NCBI GenBank assembly: GCA_000803105.1
Contig: JTDA01000021.1
Location: 1 to 59,114, forward strand
Reading direction: 5' to 3'
Origin: Coprobacter secundus
Lineage (GTDB): Bacteria > Bacteroidota > Bacteroidia > Bacteroidales > Coprobacteraceae
Length of the DNA stretch: 59,114 nt
Made by a program: the position numbers and the translations under genes. Shown piece after piece: positions 17,178 to 25,393 of this stretch (positions are counted from its first letter, which is position 1; every line of letters starts with the position of its first letter). Below the pieces are notes generated by a model. The model was not told the origin of the DNA. It ran no database searches and saw only the letters and a program-made list of their open reading frames with translations.

Positions 17178-18233
17178 ATGGAAAATATAAAACGCACCGA
17201 AATCGCCACATTAGGAGAATTCGGACTCATCAAGCACCTCACCCGGGACATCCGGCACAAGAACCCCTCCACGCACAAAGGCATAGGCGACGACGCAGCC
17301 GTACTCCGGTACGACCACAAGCAAGTACTCGTCACCACCGACCTCCTCCTCGAAGGCATACACTTCGACCTCACATACGTACCCCTCAAACACCTCGGGT
17401 ACAAATCGGCCGTCGTCAACTTCTCAGACATATACGCCATGAACGGGCAGCCCAAGCAGCTCACCCTGTCGCTGGGCATATCCAAACGCTTCTCCGTCGA
17501 AGACCTCGAAGAATTCTACGCCGGCCTCCAACTCGCCTGCGACGTATACGGAGTAGACCTTGTCGGAGGCGACACATCCGCCTCCCTCACCGGGCTCGCC
17601 ATCAGCATCACCTGCATCGGCGAAGGCGACACAGACAAAATCGTCTACCGCGACGGAGCCAAAGAAAACGACCTCATATGCGTAAGCGGAGACTTCGGAG
17701 CCGCCTACATGGGGCTCCAACTCCTCGAAAGAGAAAAAAAAGTATTCACAGGCGACAAAGACTTCCAGCCCGCATTCGAAGGACGCGAATACCTCCTCGA
17801 ACGCCAGCTCAAGCCCGAAGCCCGCAAAGACATCATCGCAGAACTCGCCCGGCACAACATCCTCCCCACCGCCATGATGGACGTATCGGACGGACTCTCC
17901 TCCGAGCTCCTGCACATCTGCGACCAGAGCCACACCGGCTGCCGCATCTACGAAGACCGCATACCCGTCGACTACCAGACCGCAGCCATGGCCGAGGAGT
18001 TCAACATGAACCTCATCACCGCAGCCCTCAACGGAGGCGAAGACTACGAGCTCCTCTTCACCGTGCCCCTCGCCGCCCATGACGAAGTCATCACCATACC
18101 CGGAGTCCGCGTGATAGGCCACATCACCTCCCCCGCCTTAGGCGCCTGCATGATAACCCGTGACGGAGCCGAGATAGCCCTCAAAGCCCAAGGATGGAAC
18201 TCGTTAAGCCAAGAAAACGACCATCCCCAATAA
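17178..18233 (+). CDS. thiL: Thiamine-monophosphate kinase ThiL
   Basis: 351 residues from MENIKRTE; the longer frame begins inside the promoter. Motifs are GEFGLIKHL, GIGDDAAVL, VTTDLLLEGIHFDL, AVVNFSDIYAMNG, LVGGDTSAS, AMMDVSDGLSSEL and NGGEDYELLF, covering the whole PurM-like fold. It phosphorylates thiamine monophosphate to thiamine pyrophosphate. The tRNA-Phe gene follows 63 bp later. The sense strand is C-rich, like sppA and lpxK. Confidence 0.95.
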   Translation: MENIKRTEIATLGEFGLIKHLTRDIRHKNPSTHKGIGDDAAVLRYDHKQVLVTTDLLLEGIHFDLTYVPLKHLGYKSAVVNFSDIYAMNGQPKQLTLSLGISKRFSVEDLEEFYAGLQLACDVYGVDLVGGDTSASLTGLAISITCIGEGDTDKIVYRDGAKENDLICVSGDFGAAYMGLQLLEREKKVFTGDKDFQPAFEGREYLLERQLKPEARKDIIAELARHNILPTAMMDVSDGLSSELLHICDQSHTGCRIYEDRIPVDYQTAAMAEEFNMNLITAALNGGEDYELLFTVPLAAHDEVITIPGVRVIGHITSPALGACMITRDGAEIALKAQGWNSLSQENDHPQ

Positions 18234-18248
18234 ATATTCCCCATTTTA

Positions 18249-18280
18249 TTTGCACGGGAACAAAATAATCCATACATTTG
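18249..18280 (+). promoter_or_regulatory. tRNA-Phe promoter (TTTG ... TACATTTG)
   Basis: TTTG at 18249-18252 and TACATTTG at 18273-18280, 20 bp apart, fit the Bacteroides -33/-7 consensus upstream of the tRNA at 18297. Confidence 0.65.
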
Positions 18281-18296
18281 CACTCGCAAAAACGAT

Positions 18297-18369
18297 GGTG
18301 CCATAGCTCAGTTGGTAGAGCAAAGGACTGAAAATCCTTGTGTCCCCGGTTCGATTCCTGGTGGCACCA
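18297..18369 (+). tRNA. tRNA-Phe (GAA)
   Basis: 73 nt cloverleaf: acceptor GGTGCCA/TGGCACC, D arm GCTCAGTTGGTAGAGC, anticodon arm AGGACTGAAAATCCT with anticodon GAA, T arm CCGGTTCGATTCCTGG, discriminator A, CCA not encoded. Its 3' end is the integration target of the two elements that follow; the attachment core starts at 18350. Confidence 0.97.
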
Positions 18370-18371
18370 CT
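18350..18371 (+). other. Attachment site copy 1 (in tRNA-Phe)
   Basis: 22-bp core that starts TTCGATTCCTGG and ends CACCACT, shared exactly with 20002-20023 and 32905-32926. It covers the T loop and acceptor end of tRNA-Phe, so integration restores an intact tRNA. Confidence 0.9.
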
Positions 18372-18376
18372 GAAAG

Positions 18377-18411
18377 TCAGAGAGTTACTGCAAAATGTAG
18401 CTCTCTTTTTT
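18377..18411 (+). terminator. Hairpin with T-run after tRNA-Phe
   Basis: AGAGAGTTAC pairs with GTAGCTCTCT and is followed by TTTTTT. It lies inside element A, so the element supplies a replacement terminator for the tRNA. Confidence 0.6.
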
Positions 18412-18461
18412 ATTATCTTCACCCCTTGATTGAGCCTTAGTTTCAACCCTTTGTTTCAACC

Positions 18462-18629
18462 GTGGCAATCACAGTAAAAGAGCTTTGTTACAAGTATAAG
18501 GTACCCACTAACAACGAATCACCTCCAATACTGAGAAGTGACAAAAGACAGAAAACCAAAATATGCCAGTCTGGGCATATCCGTGAATCTGCACATTGGG
18601 ACATCTCCAAGAATAAGCCAAAGGCATGA
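18462..18629 (+). pseudogene. Integrase N-terminal remnant
   Basis: A frame from GTG at 18462 to TGA at 18627-18629 encodes 55 residues that include ILRSDKRQKTKI, CQSGHIRESAHWDISKN and KPKA. The order (basic arm-binding start, then SHWDxxKNxPK) resembles the N-terminal domain of Bacteroidales tyrosine recombinases, ending just where the domain would continue. It sits 92 bp from the attachment site, the usual place for an integrase. The match is judged by eye. Confidence 0.4.
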
Positions 18630-18827
18630 ATGTCCAAATGCGTAATCACAGTTTATGAACCTAATAGCACCGAACTATACAACCAAGAGAAATATGCTTA
18701 TCTTTACAGTGAAACAACAAGCGTGTTTCCTTGTGAATATGACGGTTTTAAAATAAAAGGTCAAATTGAGGGAAACACGATGAAACATACCGATAAATAT
18801 GGTACTTATACTTCATCCAAGAAATAG
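18630..18827 (+). CDS. Small uncertain ORF in element A
   Basis: 65 residues with ITVYEPNSTELY and FPCEYDGFKIKG; no family recognised. It starts directly after the integrase remnant's stop and has the AT-rich composition of the element. A real but orphan small protein and a chance frame are both possible. Confidence 0.25.
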   Translation: MSKCVITVYEPNSTELYNQEKYAYLYSETTSVFPCEYDGFKIKGQIEGNTMKHTDKYGTYTSSKK

Positions 18828-19046
18828 TGCTACGATAAATTTCTAAAACGGCATTTATGCAAAATAAGCATGAGAGCCGTCTCTTTTTGTCTGTCCAATT
18901 TCTCTTTCAGTTCTTCTTAAAAGAAGATATAGGATACGCTGAAAATCAGACATGAGTATAAAGAGTACCTTTTTTGAAGAAAGTTCATTTTACAGGAAGA
19001 GTTAGAAAAAAGTCCTCACAAGAATATAAAGAAATTATAAATTTAG

Positions 19047-19054
19047 TATCTTTG
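19047..19054 (+). promoter_or_regulatory. Promoter box TATCTTTG for mntA-hepT
   Basis: Bacteroides -7 element 20 bp upstream of the mntA start. Confidence 0.6.
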
Positions 19055-19074
19055 CATTATAAGTAAGTTCGTTT

Positions 19075-19374
19075 ATGAAGCTGATAGAAAACAACATACA
19101 TAAGATTATCGCTTTGTGCAAGAAGCACAAAGTAAGCAAATTGTTTGTGTTCGGTTCTATCCTTACCAATCGTTTCAATGACAATAGCGATGTGGACTTG
19201 GTTGTCTCTTTTAACAAGGCAGAAGTAAGCGATTACTTCGACAACTACTTTGATTTCAAATATTCGCTGGAAGAATTGTTTGGCAGAGAAGTTGATTTGT
19301 TAGAAGAACAGACCATAAAGAATCCATATCTGAAAAAGAATGTGGATGCAACAAAAGCATTGATATATGGATGA
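19075..19374 (+). CDS. mntA: MntA-type minimal nucleotidyltransferase antitoxin
   Basis: 99 residues. The nucleotidyltransferase signature is Gly27-Ser28, nine residues, then Ser38-Asp39-Val40-Asp41 (GSx9SDVD). MntA proteins neutralise HepT by adding AMP units to a conserved tyrosine. The stop overlaps the hepT start by 8 bp (19367-19374), so the pair is translationally coupled. Own promoter at 19047. Composition is AT-rich, unlike the flanking chromosome. Confidence 0.85.
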   Translation: MKLIENNIHKIIALCKKHKVSKLFVFGSILTNRFNDNSDVDLVVSFNKAEVSDYFDNYFDFKYSLEELFGREVDLLEEQTIKNPYLKKNVDATKALIYG

Positions 19375-19708
19375 TTTGATAAAAAAGCACTTGCAAGATA
19401 TTCTGACTGCCGTTGAAGAAATAGAAAGTTTCTTTGATGACAAGCCGAAACTGTTTGAAGACTTTTACAGCAATCTCTGCCTTAGACGTGCCATTGAACG
19501 GAATATAGAAATTATAGGTGAAGCCATGAACAGAATCTTAAAAACAGATAGAAACATAGCTATCACCAATTCACGAAAGATTGTAGATGCAAGAAATTAT
19601 ATCATACATGGATATGATAGTTTGTCGGCTGATATTCTTTGGAGCATGGTTATCAATCATCTGCCGAAGCTGGAAGATGAAGTAACAGCATTACTGAATA
19701 ATAAATGA
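19367..19708 (+). CDS. hepT: HepT-type HEPN toxin (DUF86)
   Basis: 113 residues, all alpha. The active-site RX4H motif is Arg76 to His81 (RNYIIHGYD) and the AMPylated tyrosine would be Tyr83. Family members are RNases or tRNA-cleaving toxins in type VII toxin-antitoxin systems. Partner of the overlapping mntA. The pair probably stabilises the remnant or contributes to phage defence. Confidence 0.85.
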   Translation: MDDLIKKHLQDILTAVEEIESFFDDKPKLFEDFYSNLCLRRAIERNIEIIGEAMNRILKTDRNIAITNSRKIVDARNYIIHGYDSLSADILWSMVINHLPKLEDEVTALLNNK

Positions 19709-19906
19709 TACAGCCTTTCTCAATACCGATATACTGAAAACTGGGATATTGATATAAGGAAGAAATACCTATCCATACAAAAAATATAGTAATCAGAGAT
19801 AATCAGTACATCCATTAACAATTCAAGCCGTTTAAACCCATGTTTAAACCAAGCGAATAGATAATAAAATTACGGGAAATTTTAGTAACTCCACTGATTC
19901 ATAAAG

Positions 19907-20022
19907 TGACATAGCTCAGTTGGTTGCTTCCAAAAGTGAGCGTTAGCGAGCTTTCGAATGTCGAAAAAAAGCAAAGGACTGAAAATCCTTGTGTCCCCCG
20001 GTTCGATTCCTGGTGGCACCAC
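19907..20022 (+). pseudogene. tRNA-Phe copy interrupted by an insertion
   Basis: CATAGCTCAGTTGGT and then GCAAAGGACTGAAAATCC to TGGCACCAC match tRNA-Phe, but about 45 bp (a hairpin-rich segment with GTGAGCGTTAGCGAGC) replace the bases AGA of the D arm, the 5' acceptor strand no longer pairs (AGTGACA instead of GGTGCCA), and one extra C is present before the T arm. It is not expected to be functional. Its 3' end is attachment copy 2. Confidence 0.85.
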
Positions 20023-20023
20023 T
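20002..20023 (+). other. Attachment site copy 2 (junction of elements A and B)
   Basis: Same 22-bp core as in tRNA-Phe; separates element A from element B and lies 250 bp upstream of the intact integrase. Confidence 0.9.
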
Positions 20024-20243
20024 TTTTAAGAAGGAAAAATGATGTAAATCCCTGAATTTCAAAGAAGTTCGGAGATTTTTCTTTTCCAAGAGTAAGCAAA
20101 ATTAGTGGGATTGAAGCAAACTATACGTCCTTATTCAAGGGACTGGTTTTAAAAGCCCGGAATGTTCCACTGCGAGGTATTTACTTCATTCTTTTACACC
20201 ACGTTACACTATTTTACATAACAGGGTTCTCGGTTCGATTTCC

Positions 20244-20251
20244 TAACTTTG
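20244..20251 (+). promoter_or_regulatory. Integrase promoter box TAACTTTG
   Basis: Bacteroides -7 element ending 21 bp before the ATG at 20273, which supports that start over the upstream TTG. Confidence 0.6.
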
Positions 20252-20272
20252 TATCATTAAAAATTGAGCCGT

Positions 20273-21490
20273 ATGGAAAGAAAAAGATTCAGCGTGTTGT
20301 TCTTCATCAAGCGTAGCAAACTGTTAAAAAACGGGGAAGCACCCGTGCGTGTGCGTGTCACTTATGACCGCCTATACGTGGAACTTCAACTAAAGCGGAG
20401 CGTAAAAGTCCCACTTTGGTCGCAGGAAAAAGAGAAATCGACAGGCAAAGATCGAAACTCCGTAGAACTTAACCATTACATTGACGCCCTGCGTGTGAAA
20501 TTCTATCAGATTTACCAAGATTTGGAACTGGAGGGAAAGATTATCTCCGCACGTGCCATAGTGAACCGCTATCAGGGAAAGGACAAGACTTTCAAGACAT
20601 TATATAATGTATTCAAAGAACATAATGACAACTGCCGGAAGCTAATCGGGACGGATTATGCCGACATCACCGTAAGACGTTACGACAATTGCCTTAAATA
20701 CCTCATAGAACTGGTTAAACGGGATTACAAGGTAGATGATATGTTACTGCGTGAGGTAAACGGGGAACTGGTACGCAAATTCGATTTATACCTAAAGACG
20801 GAGAAGCATTGCGCACAGAATACCGTTATCCGGTACATGAAATGTTTTAAGAAAGTGATAAACCTTGCCATTGCCAACAAGTGGCTGACAAAGAACCCGT
20901 TTGCCGGAATCAAGTTTCACGAGGTGGAAGTAAACAAACAGTTCCTAAACCAAGCCGAGATAAACCGGATATGGCAGAAAGAGTTCAGGATTGAACGGCT
21001 GGAACTGGTACGGGATGTTTTTATCTTCTGCGTATATACCGGGCTGGCATTCATAGACGTGTATAACTTGCGCCCCGAACACGTTTCAGAGGACAGCAAC
21101 GGCAACCTGTGGATAGTGAAACCCCGTGAAAAGACAAACAACCTCTGTAACATCCCGCTTTTGAGCATTCCCAAACAGATACTTGAAAAGTATAAGGATA
21201 ATCCTTACTGCATGGATAAAGGAACTTTGTTGCCCGTTCCCTGCAATCAGAAGATGAACAGTTACCTGAAAGAGATTGCCGATCTGTGTGGTATCAAAAA
21301 GAACCTGACCACGCACACAGCCCGGCACAGTTTCGCTTCGGTTATCGCACTGGCTAGCAACGTGTCACTACCGAACGTGGCTAAAATGCTGGGGCATTCA
21401 TCCACCCGAATGACGCAGCATTATGCGAAAGTATTAGACCAAACGATACTAAGGGATATGCAAGCCGTTGAGAAACAGCTATCCGTATAA
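20273..21490 (+). CDS. int: Tyrosine integrase, IntDOT type
   Basis: 405 residues. N-terminal arm-binding domain (RVRVTYDRLYVEL), SAM-like core-binding domain (residues ~110-200), then the catalytic domain with HTARH (Arg351), LGHSS and the nucleophile Tyr384 in HYAKV. The first catalytic Arg position reads TGLAFIDV instead of TGLR, as in IntDOT-type recombinases of Bacteroidales. It would integrate and excise the island at the tRNA-Phe 3' end, 250 bp from attachment copy 2. A terminator follows at 21499. Confidence 0.93.
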   Translation: MERKRFSVLFFIKRSKLLKNGEAPVRVRVTYDRLYVELQLKRSVKVPLWSQEKEKSTGKDRNSVELNHYIDALRVKFYQIYQDLELEGKIISARAIVNRYQGKDKTFKTLYNVFKEHNDNCRKLIGTDYADITVRRYDNCLKYLIELVKRDYKVDDMLLREVNGELVRKFDLYLKTEKHCAQNTVIRYMKCFKKVINLAIANKWLTKNPFAGIKFHEVEVNKQFLNQAEINRIWQKEFRIERLELVRDVFIFCVYTGLAFIDVYNLRPEHVSEDSNGNLWIVKPREKTNNLCNIPLLSIPKQILEKYKDNPYCMDKGTLLPVPCNQKMNSYLKEIADLCGIKKNLTTHTARHSFASVIALASNVSLPNVAKMLGHSSTRMTQHYAKVLDQTILRDMQAVEKQLSV

Positions 21491-21498
21491 CCACGAAG

Positions 21499-21545
21499 AA
21501 GCCAGCAACACAGTTTTCAAGAAAACGTGATTGCTGGCTTTCAAT
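21499..21545 (+). terminator. Integrase terminator hairpin
   Basis: AGCCAGCAA pairs with TTGCTGGCT around an A/T-rich loop, followed by TTTC. Confidence 0.6.
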
Positions 21546-21640
21546 CAAACAATATAGAAAACAAGACAGCTATATTTCAATACTTCAATATTCCAAGAAA
21601 GCAAGACATCAATAAAACAAGATTTCATGTTTTCAAGATT

Positions 21641-21922
21641 TCATTTTCTGTAATGCCTTTCCAGCAGGTCTAAAATCTCGCTTTCACGGTAGATGATTTT
21701 TCCCGGAAGCTGCACGTACCCCAGCAGCCCCGTGTCCCTGTAATCCTGCAACGTCCGTTTGCTGATGCAAAGCCGCCTGCACACCTCATCGCCCGTCAGG
21801 TAGTGTTCACCGTTCAATACCGGGCGATAGTTCATTACCACGTACTCCACGTTTTCCAGCACCCTGTCGAGGGAGGAAAACAGTACCAGTGTGGTTTCGG
21901 AATCTTTCGTTATCAAATCCAT
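21641..21922 (-). CDS. Excisionase-type HTH protein
   Basis: 93 residues. C-terminal MerR/Xis-like winged helix: LTGDEVCRRLCISKRTLQDY followed by a wing (LPGKIIYRESEIL); the cited segment spans residues ~42-85. One of three paralogous HTH proteins in the island (with 21927-22214 and 27055-27387), all sharing the pattern TLQxYRxxG...GKxxYxxS. Such proteins in CTnDOT/NBU-type elements act as excision or regulatory factors. It is 4 bp downstream of its paralog on the same strand, so the pair is an operon. Confidence 0.75.
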   Translation of the reverse strand: MDLITKDSETTLVLFSSLDRVLENVEYVVMNYRPVLNGEHYLTGDEVCRRLCISKRTLQDYRDTGLLGYVQLPGKIIYRESEILDLLERHYRK

Positions 21923-21926
21923 ACGC

Positions 21927-22214
21927 CTACTTTTTAGAATTGTCCCTTACTTGGTCGAGCAGAAAGGCTTCCACGTCCGAAGCCTTGTAGTAAATCTTAT
22001 TGTTAATCTGCGAATAAGGCAGTTTCCCCGTATCACGGTAAGTCTGCATACTCCGGGCTGAAACATTCAGCAAACGGCAAGTCTCGCAGTTATCCAGCCA
22101 CTTGTCACGCTTCCTGCGTAAAGGCACGCAGAGCGCATCCACACGACCCACAAAATTTTCAAACCTCTGTTTCCATAGTTCAAACGTTTTCTTTTCAATC
22201 GTCACTATTTCCAT
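21927..22214 (-). CDS. Excisionase-type HTH protein
   Basis: 95 residues from MEIVTIEKKTF; the longer frame upstream has no matching homology and crosses the promoter region. N-terminal amphipathic helix (FELWKQRFENFV), then the Xis-like HTH with LLNVSARSMQTYRDTG and wing NNKIYYKASDVEAFL. First gene of a divergent two-gene operon facing the HTH gene at 22554. Probable excision/regulation factor. Confidence 0.75.
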   Translation of the reverse strand: MEIVTIEKKTFELWKQRFENFVGRVDALCVPLRRKRDKWLDNCETCRLLNVSARSMQTYRDTGKLPYSQINNKIYYKASDVEAFLLDQVRDNSKK

Positions 22215-22553
22215 AACCGATATATTTATTCTTGTCAATACTCCGTTTTTCTTCACTGGTGCAAATATATAAGGCTGAATGACAGGTTGTTTCTTCCTGT
22301 CCGCAAATGACCTTGCGTGTCCGAAAATGTCCACCGCCAACCCAACAACAACACGAAAGAAATGAACCGATAACAAAAAACCTGTTTTTTCTCCACTCCC
22401 TAAATAAGTAAGGTAATGAACACAAAGCCGTTTTCCATTTGCCGACATTAATTTGGCGCAGAGCGAAGCAAAGCGATTCCAAACGGCTGACGCTTTGTTT
22501 TTTACAGATTTTTCTTATTTTATTTGTGGTGCTAATTCAAAAAACAAGCACCT

Positions 22554-22862
22554 ATGAACAATCCTCTCGAAGAAATTTTCAAACGGCAGGAGAACATCGA
22601 AAAGATGATTGCCCCGGTCATGGGCGCACAGCCTGAAGAACGGCAGGACGGAAAAGAGCCTGTGTTAGTCAAAATATCCGTTGCCAGCGGCATAACCGGG
22701 TATTCGGTCAATTACCTGTATCATTTAGCCAGTAAGGGGATGATACCGTGTGTCAAGCGTGGGCGTACCCTGCGTTTTGACATGGAGGAACTCAAAAAGT
22801 GGATGCAGCAGCAGTATGTCCCGGCTTCTAACAGACTTCCCGATGAAAAAGAAAAGAAGTGA
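22554..22862 (+). CDS. HTH protein upstream of VapE-like gene
   Basis: 102 residues. N-terminal helix (EEIFKRQENIEKM), then an excisionase-type domain (VASGITGYSVNYLYHL, KRGRTLRFDMEELKKWM). The 3' end overlaps the next gene by 20 bp, a typical coupling in NBU-like elements where a small HTH regulator precedes the replication gene. Confidence 0.75.
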   Translation: MNNPLEEIFKRQENIEKMIAPVMGAQPEERQDGKEPVLVKISVASGITGYSVNYLYHLASKGMIPCVKRGRTLRFDMEELKKWMQQQYVPASNRLPDEKEKK

Positions 22863-24075
22863 TGATGCACGGCATATCGAGGGCTGGCAGTCAAAGAACG
22901 AGCGCATCGAAAGCCTGTTGAGCGTCCTGTACGATTTCCGGTTCAACACCGTAAAGAGCCGGACGGAATACCGGGCTGCGGATTCTTCGGGCTTGTACCA
23001 GCCCGTTACGAAATTCGTTCTGAACTCGTTCAGGCGCAGGCTGGATGCGACCGCTGGTATCGTCACCTCTGCCGAGAACATCCGTACCATACTGGAAAGC
23101 GATTTCGCAAGAAAGGTACATCCCATACGGGAATACTTCAACGCCCTGCCGCTTCTCAATCCAACCGAACACGGGCATATCGGCAGGCTCCTGAACACGG
23201 TACAGGTAGCCAACCCCGGCAAATGGGAGGAATATTTCACGAAATGGCTTATCGGTGTGGTAGCCAACGCCATGAATGACACGGGATGCCAGAACCATAC
23301 CTGTTTGGTATTGACAGGGGACAAGCAGGGACAGTTCAAATCGTGGTGGCTGGACAACCTTTGCCCGACACCGCTTAAGAACTACCTGTTCACCGGGAAG
23401 ATAGACCCGCAGGGTAAAGACATCCTGACACTGATAGCCGAATACCTGTTCATCAACATTGACGACCAGCTAAAGGAACTCAACAAGCAGAACGAGAACG
23501 CATTGAAGAACCTTATCACCACCCCGGCGGTAAAGTTCCGCAGACCGTATGATGTTTACATAGAGGAATACCCCCACCTCGCCAGCTTCATGGCTTCGGT
23601 GAACGGCAACGAGTTCCTGACCGACCCGACAGGCAGCAGGCGTTTCTTGCCGTTCGAGGTGCTGCACATAGACAAGCCCACGGCAGAAAGCATCCGCATG
23701 GATAACGTCTATTCCGAAATCATGTACCTGTACCGTCAGGGCGTACGCTACTGGTTCAATGATGCGGAGATTGGGGAACTGCACCTGACAAATGCGGAAT
23801 TTGAGGTGCAGACGGTCGAGTTCGAGATGCTGGCACAATACTTTGAGAAGCCGACAGAGAGGGAAGAAGCCCTGTTTTTTATGACAACGGCACAGATACT
23901 GGCACGCTTACGGGATATATGCCCCATGCAACTATCCGAAAAACGGCTGGGGGAAGCGTTACGCAAAGCCGGGTTCAAACGGGTACAGAAACGTATCGAC
24001 AAACAGACCTATTCGGTATATGGGTATAGGATAAAGCCTGTTCCAACATCCTGTACAAACAACGATTACGGTTAG
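22843..24075 (+). CDS. VapE-family (virulence-associated E) ATPase-like protein
   Basis: 410 residues from MKKKRSDDARH. The domain contains an altered nucleotide-binding loop (LTGDKQGQFKSWW), IDPQGKDILTLI, LNKQNENALKNLITTP, RRPYDVYIEEYP and the conserved NEFLTDPTGSRRFLPF. VapE proteins are superfamily 3-like helicase relatives found in mobile elements and satellites, and are thought to drive their replication. The poor P-loop match (GQFKS in place of GxGKS/T) is notable. Replication-origin-like repeats follow directly. Confidence 0.8.
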   Translation: MKKKRSDDARHIEGWQSKNERIESLLSVLYDFRFNTVKSRTEYRAADSSGLYQPVTKFVLNSFRRRLDATAGIVTSAENIRTILESDFARKVHPIREYFNALPLLNPTEHGHIGRLLNTVQVANPGKWEEYFTKWLIGVVANAMNDTGCQNHTCLVLTGDKQGQFKSWWLDNLCPTPLKNYLFTGKIDPQGKDILTLIAEYLFINIDDQLKELNKQNENALKNLITTPAVKFRRPYDVYIEEYPHLASFMASVNGNEFLTDPTGSRRFLPFEVLHIDKPTAESIRMDNVYSEIMYLYRQGVRYWFNDAEIGELHLTNAEFEVQTVEFEMLAQYFEKPTEREEALFFMTTAQILARLRDICPMQLSEKRLGEALRKAGFKRVQKRIDKQTYSVYGYRIKPVPTSCTNNDYG

Positions 24076-24084
24076 CACGGTCAT

Positions 24085-24300
24085 TTTACGATTGGGTATT
24101 ACTGCAACGCAGTAACTGCCATAGTAAGATATATTTTTATTTTATATCCTGTATATCAGATATTTAATAATAACGCAGTAAGCAGTAAGATAAAACCGCA
24201 AACTTTTGGAAAAGTTTGGAAAAAGAAAAAACGCAGGAATTATCAGGGTTATATTTCTATCTTCTTTTGAAGAAATAACTTACTTATCTTACTGCATAAG
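24085..24300. other. Candidate replication origin with GCAGTAA repeats
   Basis: A 325-bp gap between the VapE-like gene and the primase. TTACTGC-AAC-GCAGTAA (perfect 7-bp dyad) is followed by AT-rich DNA, ACGCAGTAAGCAGTAAGATAA, and a reversed ATCTTACTGC near 24285. The repeated GCAGTAAG and AT-rich stretch between replication genes suggest an origin for the excised circle. Confidence 0.45.
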
Positions 24301-24399
24301 AGATAATCCGCTGAAAGAAAAAGAATTATGCGAAGAAACATAGCAATTTTTCTTCTTACTGTGCTACTGCAATTTATCAACATCAAAAAAATAAAGATT

Positions 24400-25362
24400 A
24401 TGACCTACAAGGAAGCCAACAATATCAGTATCAAGGATTACCTGAACTCTTTGGAAATCCAGCCCGTCACGGAAAAGGGAAGCTACGGGATGTACCGCAG
24501 CCCCTTACGGGAGGACAACACGCCGAGTTTCAAGGTGGATTATAACGCCAATCTATGGTGTGACTACGGAACTGGCGAGGGCGGGACGCTCATCGACCTT
24601 GTGATGAAGCAGAACGGGTGCAACGCCTACGGTGCTATCTGCCGACTGGAGCAGGGCGACATTACCTCTTTTTCCTTTCACGGGAAAGACCTGCCCGAAA
24701 GGGACACGAAAAGGCAGGCAGCCAGCCCGATAGAGATACGCAGAATACAGCCGTTACAGAATCCGGCACTCATGCGCTACTTGCAGGAAAGGGGGATTTC
24801 CCCCGGAACGGCAGCCCCATACGTGCAGGAAATGTATTACCGTATCGGTGGCAAGCCTTATTTTGCGCTGGCGTTCAGGAATGATTCAGGAGGTTACGAG
24901 CTTCGCAATCCCCGTTTCAAGGGCAGCACATCGAAAGACATCACCCACATAAGGCAAAAGGGAGAGCAGAGAGACACCTGTTTCGTGTTCGAGGGCTTTA
25001 TGGACTATCTTTCATTCCTCACTATCCAGCAACAGAAAAGCCCGGGTATGCCCTGTACCGACTGGCAGGATTACGTTAGTCAGCACGAAGCTGACCGAGT
25101 TACAGTTCTACGCAATCAGGAAGCGAGCCGGGGAAGCCGGGCTGCACGTCAGCGAGTACGTCCGGCAGGCGGTCGTTTCGGCAGAGGTAACACCCAGGCT
25201 GAACAGGCAGGATGCGGACACTATCCGCAAGCTGGCGGGCGAAGCCAACAACATCAACCAGCTGGCACACCGGGCGAATGCCGGAGGATTCGCACTGGTG
25301 GCGGTGGAACTGGTGAAACTCAAGAACAGGATTGTCGAAATCATAAACCAACTGTCGGATGA
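24400..25362 (+). pseudogene. CHC2/Toprim-like primase, 3' part replaced
   Basis: From MTYKEANNISIKDYL: the N-terminal zinc-less CHC2-like region (MYRSPLREDNTPSFKV, WCDYGTGEGGTLIDLV) and the first Toprim motif (FVFEGFMDYLSF) are intact up to ~residue 225 (QDYV). After about 25075 the frame reads an alien Arg/Gly-rich tail which is mobC DNA in the wrong phase. The second Toprim acidic motif (DxD) is therefore missing and the enzyme is unlikely to be active. One deletion explains the loss of both the primase 3' end and the mobC 5' end. Confidence 0.75.
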
Positions 25363-25393
25363 TTGGAAAAATAAGAAAGGGAAGCGGATTTAA
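25078..25393 (+). pseudogene. mobC: MobC (relaxosome) lacking its start
   Basis: In the +1 phase relative to the primase frame, 25078-25393 encodes VSTKLTELQFYAIRKRAG, then EYVRQAVVSAEV, RLNRQDADTIRKLAG and LVKLKNRIVEIIN: the ribbon-helix-helix MobC/BmgB family that assists the MobA relaxase. No start codon is found in frame upstream and the N-terminal ~25 residues are gone. Its 3' end overlaps mobA by 35 bp, as in intact relatives. A frameshift inside the primase-fusion transcript could in principle rescue it, but I see no slippery site. Confidence 0.8.

Larger units (their letters stand above)
18350..20023 (+). mobile_element. Decayed tRNA-Phe element A with toxin-antitoxin
   Basis: 1.65 kb between attachment copies 1 and 2. 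It contains a truncated integrase-like fragment next to the left end, one uncertain small frame, the MntA-HepT pair and a rearranged tRNA-Phe copy. No intact integrase or mobilization genes remain. The toxin-antitoxin pair may explain why this remnant is kept. Confidence 0.7.

Noticed and set aside
16433..17485. 350-residue minus-strand frame opposite the purine nucleoside phosphorylase and thiL
   Set aside because: Cys/Val/Gly-rich reverse reading of known genes.
18630..18827. Continuation of the integrase remnant
   Set aside because: The 65-residue frame lies in the same phase after a stop but shows no recombinase pattern; it is listed only as an uncertain ORF.
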